Of a stretch of 6,822 nt of DNA, positions 6,641 through 6,822 are shown piece after piece. Below the pieces are notes generated by a model. The model searched no databases. It worked only from the letters and a program-made list of their open reading frames with translations, and was not told the origin of the DNA. The translations under genes and the position numbers were made by a program. The stretch is taken from the NCBI GenBank assembly GCA_009908585.1, contig JAAAOZ010000493.1, forward strand, positions 1 through 6,822. The letters run 5' to 3'. The stretch comes from Chloroflexota bacterium (GTDB lineage Bacteria; Chloroflexota; Anaerolineae; B4-G1; SLSP01). Position 1 is the stretch's first letter. Each line of letters starts with the position of its first letter.

Positions 6641-6815
6641 AGTCTCAAAAACTGTGAAATAGAGGGCCATCCAGCGTTAGGACAGTCTCAAAATATCTGA
6701 AATGAAAAGGCCTGATTCTTAGGGTAGTCTCAAAATATTTGAAATGCGAGTCTCAAAAACTGTGAAATAAGGCCCAAAAACGGCCTCTCAGTCTCAAAAA
6801 CTATGAAATCCTACA
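6641..6815 (+). repeat. transposon right end: five spaced TnsB-type sites and terminal repeat
   Basis: Five 20-bp sites lie at 6641-6660, 6684-6703, 6726-6745, 6749-6768 and 6790-6809, followed by the terminus CCTACA (6810-6815). All begin AGTCTCAAAA and end TGAAAT. The first and fourth are identical (AGTCTCAAAAACTGTGAAAT). Start-to-start distances are 43, 42, 23 and 41 bp, close to one or two multiples of 21 bp. The array sits upstream of tnsA, so TnsB bound here could also repress its own operon, as known for some Tn7-like elements; that is inference. Confidence 0.92.
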
Positions 6816-6822
6816 GTTTGAC
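6816..6822. other. right host flank (7 bp only)
   Basis: GTTTGAC follows the right terminus. It is too short to identify the target gene. Its first five bases do not equal the five bases left of the element (TTTCC). Confidence 0.7.

Larger units (their letters stand above)
1526..6815. mobile_element. complete minimal Tn7-like transposon (tnsABC-tniQ, no cargo)
   Basis: The element is delimited by TGTAGG at 1526-1531 and CCTACA at 6810-6815, giving the 5'-TGT...ACA-3' ends expected for Tn7-like elements. The outermost 26 bp at each end (1526-1551 and 6790-6815) form an inverted repeat with one mismatch. Inside are nine copies of a 20-bp site in inverted orientation at the two ends, matching TnsB-binding arrays. 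The only sizeable genes are tnsA, tnsB, tnsC and tniQ, all transcribed leftwards from the right end. Total length is 5290 bp, far shorter than typical Tn7-like elements, which carry cargo between the transposition genes and the left end. The genes look intact, so the element could be autonomous. A perfect 5-bp target duplication is not seen: left flank TTTCC, right flank GTTTG. Confidence 0.9.

Noticed and set aside
6770..6786. Terminator hairpin between right-end sites four and five (AGGCC/GGCCT)
   Set aside because: Only a 5-bp stem with a 7-base loop and no uninterrupted T run after it on either strand.
6641..6809. CRISPR-like array of 20-bp repeats
   Set aside because: The same repeat occurs in inverted orientation at the other end, the spacing is irregular (43, 42, 23, 41 bp), and the outermost copy abuts a TGT/ACA terminus. 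These are transposase-binding sites.
1526..6815. CRISPR-associated transposon (CAST)
   Set aside because: Protein sizes of TnsC and TniQ resemble CAST versions, but there is no cas gene, repeat-spacer array or tracrRNA between the ends.

Overview
The window holds one complete, very compact Tn7-like transposon (about 5.3 kb, positions 1526-6815) together with the chromosomal DNA on its left. Only 7 bases of the right flank are visible. Both transposon ends can be read directly. The element starts TGTAGG and ends CCTACA, and each terminus is followed inward by copies of a 20-bp site (consensus AGTCTCAAAAACTNTGAAAT): four packed copies on the left and five spaced copies on the right. All genes between the ends lie on the minus strand, in the order tnsA-tnsB-tnsC-tniQ. 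tnsA/tnsB and tnsB/tnsC overlap, and tniQ follows 17 bases after tnsC, so this is one operon. tniQ stops only 38 bp from the innermost left-end site. No cargo gene, CRISPR array, Cascade, Cas12k, TnsE or second TniQ/TnsD lies within the element.

How the element should work, from family knowledge: TnsB (RNase H-fold DDE transposase) binds the repeated end sites and joins the 3' ends to the target. TnsA (PD-(D/E)xK nuclease) cuts the 5' strands, allowing cut-and-paste movement. TnsC (AAA+ ATPase) links the transposase to the target complex. TniQ (zinc-binding) is the only visible target selector. The element therefore looks like a stripped-down Tn7-type core whose target site is not evident. 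No perfect 5-bp target duplication is visible at the two ends.

Left flank, positions 1-1525: on the minus strand there is a TIGR04255-family gene (68-844) and the first 22 codons of a tightly coupled downstream gene running off the window. Diverging from them on the plus strand is a near-consensus sigma70 promoter (TTGACA, 17 bp, TATAAA). It leads into about 210 bp of GC-rich, hairpin-rich DNA that ends in a textbook intrinsic terminator. No convincing ORF lies there, so it is best read as an unassigned structured RNA, either a small RNA or an attenuated leader. About 275 bp of sequence without a recognisable gene separates it from the transposon.

Organism: a bacterium using Shine-Dalgarno initiation and sigma70-type promoters. 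The flanking gene is visibly more AT-rich than the transposon genes, consistent with the element having come from elsewhere. The phylum cannot be fixed from this sequence.
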